From: JAZTZP01 sp045637525
GTDB taxonomy: Bacteria; Bacillota; Clostridia; UBA1381
Length of the DNA stretch: 50,569 bases
Direction of reading: 5' to 3'
NCBI GenBank assembly: GCA_045637525.1
Contig: JAZTZP010000030.1
Location: 1-50,569 of the forward strand
The notes beneath the pieces are model-generated. The model saw only the letters and a list, made by a program, of their open reading frames with translations, had not been told where the DNA came from and made no database searches. Below, piece by piece: positions 1 through 8,576 of the stretch; the stretch's first letter is position 1; each line of letters begins with the position of its first letter. The position numbers and the translations under genes are program-made.

Positions 1-83
1 CAGTCCGTACAAAGAAAATGCCCTGCACTAAATACAACACACTTCCCCCCTCATAAGTAATACTGTCAACTCAAGAAATTTAA

Positions 84-244
84 ATTTGAAATCGCTTGCG
101 ATTTCTACCAAAACCTGTCGCTATGCGACAGATTTCACCCATGCAAAGTATGGATTTCACTCACACGAAGTGTGAATTTCACATTTTGCTGAAAGCAAAA
201 TATTTCACTATTATAGTTTAGCGGATATGCCGCTAAACTATAAT
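84..244. repeat. Hairpin-array repeat element, partial copy A
   Basis: A run of short inverted repeats separated by ATTTCAC: arms at 92-109, 115-131, 139-153, about 158-172 and 183-201, then a terminal hairpin at 210-244 (15-bp arms ATTATAGTTTAGCGG, loop ATATG). Read on the minus strand, the order and sequence of hairpins match the left half of the element at 20379-20718. Only half of the symmetric element is present, ending near position 84 in unrelated sequence. The terminal hairpin carries the pflA stop codon. Bases 1-83 show nothing else recognisable. Confidence 0.85.
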
Positions 245-939
245 ATATATTCGTATAGCTTTTTTATGGTGTCGTCTGAGGTTTCGGGGGTGTTTTTTAA
301 CGGGAATTCTATGCCGAGTTCGTCGTATTTTGAAGAACACATCTTATGAAACGGGAGAAGCTCTGTTTTTTGTATATATGAGAATTTATCCTTCAGATTT
401 TTTAAAAACAAAGCGTTTTCCTTTGAATCCGTTATATCCTTTATAACCACGTGACGTATCCACATGTTTATGCCTGTATCATTGAGATATGTGAGGAATG
501 CGTTTACGTCGTCTATTGACGCGCCTGTGTATTTTTTGTAGTCTTGTTTGTTTGTCATTTTATAGTCGAGAAGCACCAGGTCTGTTACGGACAGGAGCTT
601 TTTTATTTTGTCGTTTAAAATACAGCCGCTCGTATCAAGTGTTGTATGAATTCCATGCGATTTGCAAAGGGAAAACAGCTCGTAAACAAATTCCGGCTGC
701 AACAGAGGCTCGCCGCCTGAGACTGTTATTCCACCATTTTGACCGAAGTAGTTTCTGTATTTTAAAACCCTTGTTAAAACCTCCTCCGGCGTCATTACTG
801 TGCCGCATCCGGTTTCCCATGTTTCGGGGTTATGACAGAATGCACAACGCAGAGGACAGCCCTGCATAAAGAGTACAAAACGTACTCCCGGGCCGTCCAG
901 TGTGCCTAATGTTTGTATTGATTGAATGTATCCGTTCAT
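238..939 (-). CDS. pflA: Pyruvate formate-lyase activating enzyme
   Basis: Radical SAM activase of 233 residues that installs the glycyl radical on pyruvate formate-lyase using S-adenosylmethionine and a 4Fe-4S cluster. The cluster motif CX3CX2C is Cys28, Cys32 and Cys35, followed by HNPETW as in PflA. The SAM-binding GGEP stretch lies near residue 76. It starts 11 bp after the pflB stop, so the pair is probably one operon with the substrate enzyme. Length is slightly below the usual 240-250 residues. The stop codon TAG is inside the terminal hairpin of the adjacent repeat element, which may also serve as the operon 3' end. Assignment is firm because of the pflB neighbour. Confidence 0.96.
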   Translation of the reverse strand: MNGYIQSIQTLGTLDGPGVRFVLFMQGCPLRCAFCHNPETWETGCGTVMTPEEVLTRVLKYRNYFGQNGGITVSGGEPLLQPEFVYELFSLCKSHGIHTTLDTSGCILNDKIKKLLSVTDLVLLDYKMTNKQDYKKYTGASIDDVNAFLTYLNDTGINMWIRHVVIKDITDSKENALFLKNLKDKFSYIQKTELLPFHKMCSSKYDELGIEFPLKNTPETSDDTIKKLYEYIL

Positions 940-950
940 ACACTACCGCC

Positions 951-3185
951 TTATACCATTTTTTCGTGGAATGTTCTGCTTATAACCTCACGCTGTTGCT
1001 CACGGGAGAGCTTATTGAAGTGTACCGCATAGCCTGAAACTCGTATCGTAAGGTTTGGATACTGTTCCGGATTTTCATATGCTTTTATGAGGTCTTCTCT
1101 GTTTAAAACATTTACGTTTAAGTGATGTGCGGCGTTAAGGAAATAACCGTCTATTATCTGAACGAGGTTTGTGTTTCGTTCGTCGTCCGTTTTTCCGAGT
1201 GTTGACGGAGTGATTGAGAAGGTATTTGATATACCGTCCTTTGCGCATGAATAAGACAGCTTTGAAACTGAATTAAGCGATGCTAAGGCTCCGTTTACTT
1301 CACGGTTATGCATCGGGTTTGCACCCGGTGCGAACGGCTCGCCGGCTTTTCTTCCGTCCGGTGTTGCGCCTGTTTTCTTTCCGTACATAACATTTGATGT
1401 GATTGTCAGTACGGATAATGTATGGATTGCGTTTCTGTATGTCGGAGTTTTCTTAAGCTCGTTATACGTATCACGAATCATGTTTTGTGCGATTTCATCG
1501 GCACGGTCGTCGTCGTTTCCGTATTTCGGGAAGTCGCCTTTTGTTTCAAAGTCGATTATTATTCCGTCTTCGTTACGGACAGGTTTTACCTCGGCGTATT
1601 TAATTGCAGAAAGTGAGTCTGTTATAACCGAGAGTCCGGCAACTCCGAATGCCATTAAGCGGTCTACGGATGTGTCGTGGAGTGCCATCTGGAGCTTTTC
1701 ATAGTTGTATTTGTCGTGCATGAAGTGTATGCAGTTCATTGTATTTACATATAAACGGCACAGCCATTCACGATAGATTTTGAAACGCTCAAACACTGTG
1801 TTATAGTCGAGAATCTCGTCTTTTAACGGCTCCATCTGAGGTCCGATGTGCGTTCCCGTTACATTATCTACACCGCCGTTTAACGCAAGGAGTAACAGCT
1901 TTGCAAGGTTTGTACGTGCACCGAAGAATTGCATTTGCTTGCCTATTCTCATCGCTGAAACACAGCACGCTATCGCATAGTCGTCACCAAATTCGGGACG
2001 CATGACATCATCGTTTTCGTATTGGATTGAGTCTGTGTCTATTGAAAGCTTTGCACAGAACTTTTTAAACGGCTCAGGCAAACGCTGACTCCACAAAATT
2101 GTGAGATTCGGCTCGGGGGCACTGCCTAAGGTGTAGAGCGTATTGAGCATTCTGTATGAGCTTTTTGTAACAAGTGTTTTGTTGTTTTCGCCCATTCCGC
2201 CGACGCTTTCCGTAATCCACATCGGGTCGCCGCCGAACAGCTCGTTATATTCGGGTGTTCTTAAATGACGCATCATACGGAGTTTTATTACAAAGTCGTC
2301 TATAAGCTCCTGTGCCGATGTTTCGTCTAATGTTCCGTTTGCTATATCACGCTCTATATATACGTCAAAAAATGTGCTTACACGGCCTAAAGACATTGCC
2401 GCGCCGTTTTGCTCTTTGTTTGCGGCGAGATATGCGAAGTAGGTCCATTGTATTGCCTCTTTTGCATTTGCTGCCGGCACGCTTATATCGAAGCCGTAGC
2501 TCTCAGCCATGTCTTTAAGAAGCTTTAAGAAGGTTATCTGTTTGTAGATTTCTTCGGAAAGCTGCATATTTTCGGCACTCATAAAGTCGTTGCCAAGTGC
2601 TTTTTTATCGTGTATTTTTTGTTCTATTAAGACATCAACGCCATAAAGCGCAACTCTTCTGTAATCGCCTATTATTCTTCCTCTTCCGTATGCATCGGGG
2701 AGACCTGTTAAAAGGGCACAGTGGCGCGCTGCTTTCATTTCGTCCGTATAGATTCTGAAAACACCGTCGTTATGCGTTGTTCTGTATTTAAAAGAGTTGT
2801 TTATATTATCAGATAGCTTATAGCCGTATGCTTCGCATGAAGTGCGTGCCATTCTTATTCCGCCGAACGGATGAACACCGCGCTTTAAGGGAGCGTCGGT
2901 CTGAAGACCTACTATTATTTCAAGGTCTTTATCAAGGTAACCGGCATCATAACTGCATAAGGATGAAACATTCTCTGTATCAATATCAAGTACTCCGCCG
3001 TTTTTACGCTCTTCGGCAAACAGCTTTTCAAGCTTTGACATTACTGTTTTTGTACGATCTGTTGCACCTCTTAAAAATGATGCATCGCCGTAGTATGCTG
3101 TATAATTTTTCTGTATGAAGTCTCTGACGTCTATGTTGTAGCGCCATTCGCCATCATTAAAACCGTTCCATTGTGTGAATTTCAT
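951..3185 (-). CDS. pflB: Formate C-acetyltransferase (pyruvate formate-lyase)
   Basis: Cytosolic glycyl-radical enzyme converting pyruvate and CoA to acetyl-CoA and formate in anaerobic fermentation. The chosen ATG at 3185 (MKFTQWNGF) gives 744 residues, the family's normal length, and follows AGGAAAGGATGATGAAACC. The reading frame stays open to 3275, but that extension would lie at or beyond the predicted transcription start. The catalytic cysteine pair is Cys407-Cys408 (ACCVSAM), and the radical site is Gly718 in RVSGYAVHF near the C-terminus. It is followed directly by its activase pflA. A sigma-A-like promoter at 3285-3313 leaves a leader of about 90 nt containing a weak CCGGA...TCCGG hairpin. 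Confidence 0.97.
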   Translation of the reverse strand: MKFTQWNGFNDGEWRYNIDVRDFIQKNYTAYYGDASFLRGATDRTKTVMSKLEKLFAEERKNGGVLDIDTENVSSLCSYDAGYLDKDLEIIVGLQTDAPLKRGVHPFGGIRMARTSCEAYGYKLSDNINNSFKYRTTHNDGVFRIYTDEMKAARHCALLTGLPDAYGRGRIIGDYRRVALYGVDVLIEQKIHDKKALGNDFMSAENMQLSEEIYKQITFLKLLKDMAESYGFDISVPAANAKEAIQWTYFAYLAANKEQNGAAMSLGRVSTFFDVYIERDIANGTLDETSAQELIDDFVIKLRMMRHLRTPEYNELFGGDPMWITESVGGMGENNKTLVTKSSYRMLNTLYTLGSAPEPNLTILWSQRLPEPFKKFCAKLSIDTDSIQYENDDVMRPEFGDDYAIACCVSAMRIGKQMQFFGARTNLAKLLLLALNGGVDNVTGTHIGPQMEPLKDEILDYNTVFERFKIYREWLCRLYVNTMNCIHFMHDKYNYEKLQMALHDTSVDRLMAFGVAGLSVITDSLSAIKYAEVKPVRNEDGIIIDFETKGDFPKYGNDDDRADEIAQNMIRDTYNELKKTPTYRNAIHTLSVLTITSNVMYGKKTGATPDGRKAGEPFAPGANPMHNREVNGALASLNSVSKLSYSCAKDGISNTFSITPSTLGKTDDERNTNLVQIIDGYFLNAAHHLNVNVLNREDLIKAYENPEQYPNLTIRVSGYAVHFNKLSREQQREVISRTFHEKMV

Positions 3186-3284
3186 GGTTTCATCATCCTT
3201 TCCTGTGTGAATTTCACCTGAAAGCCGGATTTTGTTTTGCACAAATTTTGTTCGTACAAAAAATTCCGGTTCCATGGTAATTAC

Positions 3285-3313
3285 AGTATACCATAAACCA
3301 ATAATATTTTCAA
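3285..3313 (-). promoter_or_regulatory. Promoter of pflB-pflA
   Basis: On the minus strand TTGAAA (3308-3313) and TATACT (3285-3290) are separated by 17 bp. It faces the pflBA operon and is divergent from the promoter at 3407-3435. Confidence 0.7.
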
Positions 3314-3406
3314 GTGTTTATTTTACTAAAGTTTTATTGTTTTTTGTCATATAATAAGATAATTTTGTATAGTATTGAAAAAATTTAAAAAATTTTCGTT
3401 TACCTA

Positions 3407-3435
3407 TTGAAAAAAACGGAATAAAGTGGTACAAT
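3407..3435 (+). promoter_or_regulatory. Promoter of the DnaD-domain gene
   Basis: TTGAAA (3407-3412), 17 bp, TACAAT (3430-3435). Transcription would begin near 3442, which excludes the in-frame GTG at 3440 as a normally led start and supports the GTG at 3479. Confidence 0.65.
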
Positions 3436-3478
3436 ATATGTGTATAGTAATTTAAGAAATTCTGAAGAGGGTGAGAGT

Positions 3479-4471
3479 GTGCCTAAATTTGTAATAAACA
3501 GCGGGGATATAATTATAAGCGGAGATTTTATCAGGAATATTATGCCGGATTTAAATGGTGCGTTTGTGAAGGTTTATTTATATACAAGATATTTGGCAGC
3601 AACCGGTATGTCGGTTGAATATTCCGGAATTGCCGGAAAGATAGGACTTTTAGAGAGCGAGGTGGTTCATGCTCTCGGCGTGCTTGAAGATTGCGGACTT
3701 ATCCGGATAGACGGCGACACTGTATCTTTTGACGTTAAGGCTGATAATGTACCGGAAGATGCCGGAAAAACAAAGGTGAACGAGGAGTATGAACAAGACA
3801 GGGACAAGTCGCTTGAAAAAGAACAGTATAAGGTTACAGATATTTCACGCGAGCTTGAATTAAATAAGGGATTATCGGACATGCTTAAAGTAGCACAGGA
3901 GGTTTTAGGAAAGCCGCTTAACAGTCAGGATGTGAATACTCTGTTCTGGTTTTTTGACGGACTTGACTTTTCGCCCGAGGTTATTTTAATGCTTTTAGAG
4001 TATTGTGTATCTGCCGACAAACGCAGTATGGCGTATGCTGAGAAGGTCGCAATAGGATGGCATGAACGTGGCGTTAAGAATATAGACGACGTTGAAAGGC
4101 TTATAAATGAGGAGCGGGAAAACGAAAGCTTTTCTTATAATCTTAAACGGATTTTCGGGATAAACGACAGAAAGCTTACAAAGATAGAGGAAAACTTTAT
4201 TCTTGACTGGAAAAATAACGATAAGATGGATGAGGAAATGATAGCGCTTGCATATGAGTATTCCATTCTTCAGATAAACAAGCTCTCGTTTCCTTATATG
4301 AATAAGATTATAAAACGCTGGAAAAATGACGGCATTTTTACGGTCGAGGCCGCTGAGGCGGACAATGAGCGCCATAAAAACCGAAGCACAGGAGCTTCGG
4401 ATCGTCAGGCTAAAGACGGCGGAGAATATGATTACAACGCTATTGAAAAGCGTATGTGGGATAATATTTAG
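3479..4471 (+). CDS. DnaD-domain protein, probable primosome component
   Basis: Start taken as GTG 3479 (VPKFVINSGD), preceded by AGAGGGTGAGAGT; this gives 330 residues. The first ~80 residues resemble the DnaD N-terminal winged helix (FIRNIMPDLNGAFVKVYLY...). Two DnaD C-terminal (DnaB_2-type) helical domains follow: one around LSDMLKVAQEVLGKPLNSQDV...GWHERGVKNIDD, and a second around FSYNLKRIFGINDRKLT...YMNKIIKRWKNDGI. The conserved W of the YxxxIxxxW pattern is present in both. Proteins of this family act in replication restart and initiation with DnaB/DnaI. No dnaC-like loader gene is adjacent, so the specific role is not shown. The C-terminal 40 residues are charged and look disordered. 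Confidence 0.85.
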   Translation: MPKFVINSGDIIISGDFIRNIMPDLNGAFVKVYLYTRYLAATGMSVEYSGIAGKIGLLESEVVHALGVLEDCGLIRIDGDTVSFDVKADNVPEDAGKTKVNEEYEQDRDKSLEKEQYKVTDISRELELNKGLSDMLKVAQEVLGKPLNSQDVNTLFWFFDGLDFSPEVILMLLEYCVSADKRSMAYAEKVAIGWHERGVKNIDDVERLINEERENESFSYNLKRIFGINDRKLTKIEENFILDWKNNDKMDEEMIALAYEYSILQINKLSFPYMNKIIKRWKNDGIFTVEAAEADNERHKNRSTGASDRQAKDGGEYDYNAIEKRMWDNI

Positions 4472-4536
4472 TTAAAATTGACAAACATTTAACAAATATC
4501 GGCGTTTTTTTCTAAAGTAAAAATGTGATATATCAC

Positions 4537-4565
4537 TTGAAAAAATTCCGATTTTAGGATAAAAT
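4537..4565 (+). promoter_or_regulatory. Promoter of pgk-tpiA-gpmI
   Basis: TTGAAA (4537-4542), 17 bp, TAAAAT (4560-4565), about 60 bp before pgk. The ribosome binding site AAGAAAGG precedes the pgk ATG. Confidence 0.65.
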
Positions 4566-4625
4566 AAATATAGTAAAAAATTTGTCTGTGACAAGTTAAT
4601 TTTATAAAGAAAGGTTGTTATTATT

Positions 4626-5822
4626 ATGTTTAACAAAGTAAGTATCGAAGATATCGATGTGAAGGGCAAAAAGGTTTTGGTGAGATGCGATTTTAACGTG
4701 CCGCTCGATGCGGACTGCAACATCACCGACGAGAACAGAATTGTAGGCGCTTTGCCGACAATCAAGTACCTTATCGACAACGGAGCTAAGGTTATTCTTT
4801 GTTCACACATGGGTAAGCCTAAGGGTGAGCCGGTTCCGACTCTTTCACTTGCACCTGTTGCAAAGAGCCTTACCGAAAAGCTCGGCAAGGAGGTTGTTTT
4901 TGCCGCTGACGATAATGTAGTGGGCGAAAATGCAAAGGCGGCTGTTGCTGCTATGAACGACGGCGATGTTGTTCTTTTACAAAACACACGTTACAGAAAA
5001 GAAGAAACAAAAAATGTTGATGAGTTCAGCGAAGAGCTTGCATCTCTTGCAGAGGTTTTTGTAAATGATGCTTTCGGTACAGCGCACAGAGCTCACTGCT
5101 CAAACGTTGGTGTTACAAAGTATATTAAGACTTGTGCTGCAGGTTATCTTATAAAGAAAGAAATAGATTTCCTCGGAAATGCTGTTAATAACCCGGTTCG
5201 TCCGTTGGTTGCTATTCTCGGCGGTTCTAAGGTTTCAAGTAAGATTTCTGTTATAAACAATCTTCTTGACAAGGTTGACACACTCATAATAGGCGGCGGT
5301 ATGGCTTATACTTTTATGGCTGCAAAGGGACTTTGCACAGGTACATCACTTCTTGAGCCTGATTATATTGAGTATGCAAAGGAAATGATGGAAAAGGCTG
5401 AGGCTAAGGGCGTTAAGCTTATGATTCCTGTTGATAATATTGTTGCAAAGGATTTTGCAAACGACGCTGAAAGCAAGGTTGCACCACTCGGATGCATTGA
5501 GCCTGACTGGATGGGACTTGATATCGGTCCTGAGACAATCAAGCTGTTCTCTGAGGCTGTTAAGGATGCAAAGACTGTTGTATGGAACGGTCCTATGGGC
5601 GTATTTGAGATGCCTAACTTTGCTAAGGGTACAAATGCTATTGCTATGGCACTTGCTGACATTGACGCTACAACAATCATCGGCGGCGGTGACAGCGTTG
5701 CGGCTGTAAATCAGGCAGGTCTTGGCGATAAGATGAGCCACATCTCAACAGGTGGCGGTGCTTCAATGGAATTCTTAGAGGGTAAGGAATTACCGGGAAT
5801 TGCTGCGATAAGCGATAAATAA
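4626..5822 (+). CDS. pgk: Phosphoglycerate kinase
   Basis: Glycolytic enzyme transferring phosphate from 1,3-bisphosphoglycerate to ADP. At 398 residues it is full length. The N-terminal substrate motif RCDFNVPLD begins at Arg20, SHMGKPKG and FGTAHRAH follow, and the C-terminal nucleotide-binding GGGDSVAA lies near residue 353. It is first in a three-gene lower-glycolysis operon with tpiA and gpmI. gapA is not in the window; in many Firmicutes it precedes pgk, but here a DnaD gene does. Codon use is rich in abundant-tRNA codons, consistent with high expression. Confidence 0.98.
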   Translation: MFNKVSIEDIDVKGKKVLVRCDFNVPLDADCNITDENRIVGALPTIKYLIDNGAKVILCSHMGKPKGEPVPTLSLAPVAKSLTEKLGKEVVFAADDNVVGENAKAAVAAMNDGDVVLLQNTRYRKEETKNVDEFSEELASLAEVFVNDAFGTAHRAHCSNVGVTKYIKTCAAGYLIKKEIDFLGNAVNNPVRPLVAILGGSKVSSKISVINNLLDKVDTLIIGGGMAYTFMAAKGLCTGTSLLEPDYIEYAKEMMEKAEAKGVKLMIPVDNIVAKDFANDAESKVAPLGCIEPDWMGLDIGPETIKLFSEAVKDAKTVVWNGPMGVFEMPNFAKGTNAIAMALADIDATTIIGGGDSVAAVNQAGLGDKMSHISTGGGASMEFLEGKELPGIAAISDK

Positions 5823-5841
5823 TTAATTGTTATGTTTTTTT

Positions 5842-5880
5842 CAATACTTTCGGTAATATTTTAAATTGCCGGAAGTATTG
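5842..5880 (+). other. Intergenic hairpin between pgk and tpiA
   Basis: Arms CAATACTTTCGG (5842-5853) and CCGGAAGTATTG (5869-5880) with one T:G mismatch and a 15-nt AT-rich loop. There is no T-run after it, so it is more likely a processing or stability element, or a weak pause, than a terminator. Confidence 0.6.
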
Positions 5881-5911
5881 TGATGTTTACAGAAAGGAAA
5901 GGTCAGAAAAA

Positions 5912-6664
5912 ATGGGAAAATATATTATTGCAGGTAACTGGAAGATGAACAAGCTTCCGTCAGAGACTTATGATTTTGTTAAAGAGGTTGCAGAGGCTAC
6001 AAAGAACTCAACTTGTGAGGTTGTTTGCTGTACTCCGTATGTTTGTCTTTCAGAGGCTGTTAAGGCGGCTGAGGGAACTCATGTGAAGATTGGTGCTGAA
6101 AACCTTCATTTTGAAAACAGCGGTGCTTTTACCGGTGAGGTGAGCGCTGATATGCTTAAGGATCTTGGTGTTTCTTATGTTATAATCGGACACTCGGAAA
6201 GACGTGAGTATTTCGCTGAGACTGATGAGACAGTAAACAAGAAAATTCAAAAGGCAATCGAAAAGGATCTTATTCCGATTCTTTGCGTTGGTGAGTCTTT
6301 AGAGCAGAGAGAAGCTGACATCACAATGGAGCTTATTACAATACAGATTAAGAAGGCTTTTGCCGGAATAAAGAGCTGTTGTGCGAAGAAGGTTGTTATA
6401 GCTTATGAGCCTATCTGGGCAATCGGTACAGGTAAGACTGCTACTGCTGATCAGGCTGAAGAGGTTTGCGGCGGAATTCGCAAGGTTCTTGCTGAGCTTT
6501 ATGATGCTGAGACTGCTGAGGCTATTACAATTCAGTATGGCGGCAGTATGAACGCCGGTAATGCCGCTGAGCTTCTTGCTAAGCCAAACATTGATGGCGG
6601 TTTGATCGGCGGTGCTTCACTTAAGAGCGCTGATTTTGCGGTTATAACAGACGCTGCTAAATAA
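5912..6664 (+). CDS. tpiA: Triose-phosphate isomerase
   Basis: Interconverts dihydroxyacetone phosphate and glyceraldehyde 3-phosphate. The 250-residue TIM barrel has catalytic Lys11 in NWKMN, His94 in GHSERR and Glu166 in AYEPIWAIGTG, and the phosphate-binding GGA loop near the C-terminus. The ribosome binding site AGAAAGGAAAGG precedes the ATG. It is the second gene of the pgk-tpiA-gpmI operon, 90 bp after pgk and 24 bp before gpmI. Confidence 0.98.
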   Translation: MGKYIIAGNWKMNKLPSETYDFVKEVAEATKNSTCEVVCCTPYVCLSEAVKAAEGTHVKIGAENLHFENSGAFTGEVSADMLKDLGVSYVIIGHSERREYFAETDETVNKKIQKAIEKDLIPILCVGESLEQREADITMELITIQIKKAFAGIKSCCAKKVVIAYEPIWAIGTGKTATADQAEEVCGGIRKVLAELYDAETAEAITIQYGGSMNAGNAAELLAKPNIDGGLIGGASLKSADFAVITDAAK

Positions 6665-6688
6665 GCAGGGAAAGGAACGGAAATTACT

Positions 6689-8233
6689 ATGTCAAAAAAG
6701 CCTATGGCATTGATAATATTAGACGGTTACGGTCTTAATGATACGGTGAACGGAAACGCAATAAAGGCGGCCCAGACACCTAATCTTGACAGATATTTTG
6801 CAGATTATCCGAATACGATAATGTATGCAAGCGGTATGAGTGTTGGTCTTCCTGACGGACAGATGGGTAATTCTGAAGTCGGACACACAAATATCGGCGC
6901 CGGAAGAGTTGTTTATCAGGAGCTTACAAGAATAACGAAGTCTATTGAAGACGGAGATATGTTTACTAACGGGGATTTACTCGGTGCTGTTGAGAATTGC
7001 AAGAAGAATGACAGTGCGCTTCATATGATAGGTCTTTTATCGGACGGCGGTGTGCACAGCCATATTGAACACCTTTACGGACTTGTTTCACTTGCTAAGA
7101 GAGAAGGTCTTAATAAGGTATATATTCACTGTATAATGGACGGACGTGACGTATCACCTACGAGCGGCGTCGGTTATGTTAAGTCACTTCAGAAAAAGCT
7201 TGCCGAGCTCGGTGTAGGCGAGATTGCAACTATATCGGGACGTTATTATGCAATGGACCGTGACAATAACTGGAACAGAGTTGAAAAGGCTTATGACGCA
7301 ATGGTGAGAAACATTGGTGTTACAGCTGAGGACGCTGTTGAAATGCTTGAGAAATCGTATGAGACGACAGATGAAAACGGTGCGCTCATAACAGATGAAT
7401 TTATAATTCCCTGCGTTATCACAAAGGACGGTGCGCCTGTTGGAAAGATCAGCGATAACGATTCTGTTATATGCTTCAATTTCCGCCCTGACCGTGCACG
7501 TGAAATAACAAGAACTTTTGTTGACGCTGAGTTTAAGGGATTTGAGAGAACGTTTATGCCGCTTTATTATGTTTGCATGACTCAGTATGATGCATCTATG
7601 CCTAATGTTCATGTGGCATATAAGCCTCAGACTCTTGTTAATACTTTTGGTGAGTATATTTCTTCAAAAGGTCTTACACAGCTAAGAATTGCCGAGACTG
7701 AAAAATATGCTCATGTGACATTCTTCTTTAACGGCGGTGTTGAGAATGTATACGAGGGTGAGGACAGAAAGCTTATTGCTTCTCCGAAGGTTGCGACTTA
7801 TGATATGCAGCCTGAGATGAGTGCGTATGCTGTTGCTGACGCTTGCGTTGAGCTTATAAATCAGGACAAGTATGACTGTATAGTGCTTAATTTTGCTAAC
7901 TGCGACATGGTTGGACACACCGGTGTGTTTGATGCGGCAAAGACTGCTGTTGAGGCGGTTGATGAGTGCCTCGGCAAGGTTGTAGACGCATTGATGGCGA
8001 AGGATGCAAAGATTATTATAACGGCAGACCACGGAAATGCTGACTGTATGTCGGACCCTGAGACGGGCGACGTGTTTACTGCTCATACAACAAATCCTGT
8101 ACCGCTTATTCTTATGGGCGCAGGGGATGTTGAGCTTAAAAAAGGAAAGCTTGCTGATATTGCTCCGACTATGCTTGAGCTTATGGGACTTGAGAAACCG
8201 TCTGAGATGACAGGTGAGAGTTTGCTTTCTTAA
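6689..8233 (+). CDS. gpmI: 2,3-bisphosphoglycerate-independent phosphoglycerate mutase
   Basis: Converts 3- to 2-phosphoglycerate with two Mn(II) ions. At 514 residues it is typical of the cofactor-independent, alkaline-phosphatase-superfamily enzyme. The phospho-acceptor is Ser62 in GNSEVGHTNIGAGR. Metal ligands are visible in ILDGYG at the N-terminus and in the C-terminal NCDMVGHTG and ADHGNAD motifs. Last gene of the glycolytic operon, followed by a strong terminator. Confidence 0.98.
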   Translation: MSKKPMALIILDGYGLNDTVNGNAIKAAQTPNLDRYFADYPNTIMYASGMSVGLPDGQMGNSEVGHTNIGAGRVVYQELTRITKSIEDGDMFTNGDLLGAVENCKKNDSALHMIGLLSDGGVHSHIEHLYGLVSLAKREGLNKVYIHCIMDGRDVSPTSGVGYVKSLQKKLAELGVGEIATISGRYYAMDRDNNWNRVEKAYDAMVRNIGVTAEDAVEMLEKSYETTDENGALITDEFIIPCVITKDGAPVGKISDNDSVICFNFRPDRAREITRTFVDAEFKGFERTFMPLYYVCMTQYDASMPNVHVAYKPQTLVNTFGEYISSKGLTQLRIAETEKYAHVTFFFNGGVENVYEGEDRKLIASPKVATYDMQPEMSAYAVADACVELINQDKYDCIVLNFANCDMVGHTGVFDAAKTAVEAVDECLGKVVDALMAKDAKIIITADHGNADCMSDPETGDVFTAHTTNPVPLILMGAGDVELKKGKLADIAPTMLELMGLEKPSEMTGESLLS

Positions 8234-8264
8234 GATTTAAAAGCTATTGCTGAAGATTTTTCAT

Positions 8265-8307
8265 ATACACCATCAAAAGCCATGCGCTTTTGATGGTGTA
8301 TCTTTTT
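8265..8307 (+). terminator. Rho-independent terminator of the glycolytic operon
   Basis: Perfect 16-bp arms ATACACCATCAAAAGC (8265-8280) and GCTTTTGATGGTGTAT (8286-8301) with a 5-nt loop, followed by CTTTTTT. Confidence 0.93.
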
Positions 8308-8314
8308 TATGTGA

Positions 8315-8348
8315 TAAAAAAATACGGACTAACAATTATTAGTCCGTA
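8315..8348 (-). terminator. Terminator of the secreted-protein/small-peptide operon
   Basis: Arms TACGGACTAA (8323-8332) and TTAGTCCGTA (8339-8348). Read on the minus strand it is followed by a run of seven T. It lies directly after the 72-residue gene. Confidence 0.88.
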
Positions 8349-8357
8349 AAATTGCAC

Positions 8358-8576
8358 TTATTCTAAAGTATATTCATTATGGTCGAACTGAATGCCGGCG
8401 TATTTGATTGCTTCGTCGGTGATTGGTATTTCTGTTTCCATCGCACCTAAGTTGACACCTGATGTTGCCTGATCCAAAGTGCCGTATGCAACAATCGGAG
8501 TCGGCGTTGGGTTTGTTATCGGCTCGAACTCAAATGAAAATATCTTTAATTCGGGAGATACATATTGCTTTTTCAT
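8358..8576 (-). CDS. Small 72-residue protein with RiPP-leader-like N-terminus, function unknown
   Basis: Not recognised as a named family. The N-terminus MKKQYVSPELKIFSF contains a YxxPxL pattern (Tyr5, Pro8, Leu10), as in lasso-peptide leaders, though MKKxYxxPxL starts also occur in unrelated short proteins. A Pro/Thr-rich middle (TNPTPTP) is followed by an acidic C-terminal part with no Cys. The start codon overlaps the stop of the upstream secreted-protein gene by 4 bp (ATGA), so translation is probably coupled. No maturase, peptidase or transporter gene lies next to it. It has its own 3' terminator. It could be a cell-surface partner of the upstream protein rather than a modified peptide. 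Confidence 0.65.
   Translation of the reverse strand: MKKQYVSPELKIFSFEFEPITNPTPTPIVAYGTLDQATSGVNLGAMETEIPITDEAIKYAGIQFDHNEYTLE

Noticed and set aside
4472..4987. Minus-strand open frame overlapping the start of pgk
   Set aside because: It is antisense to a certain gene, has no ribosome site, and crosses the pgk promoter.
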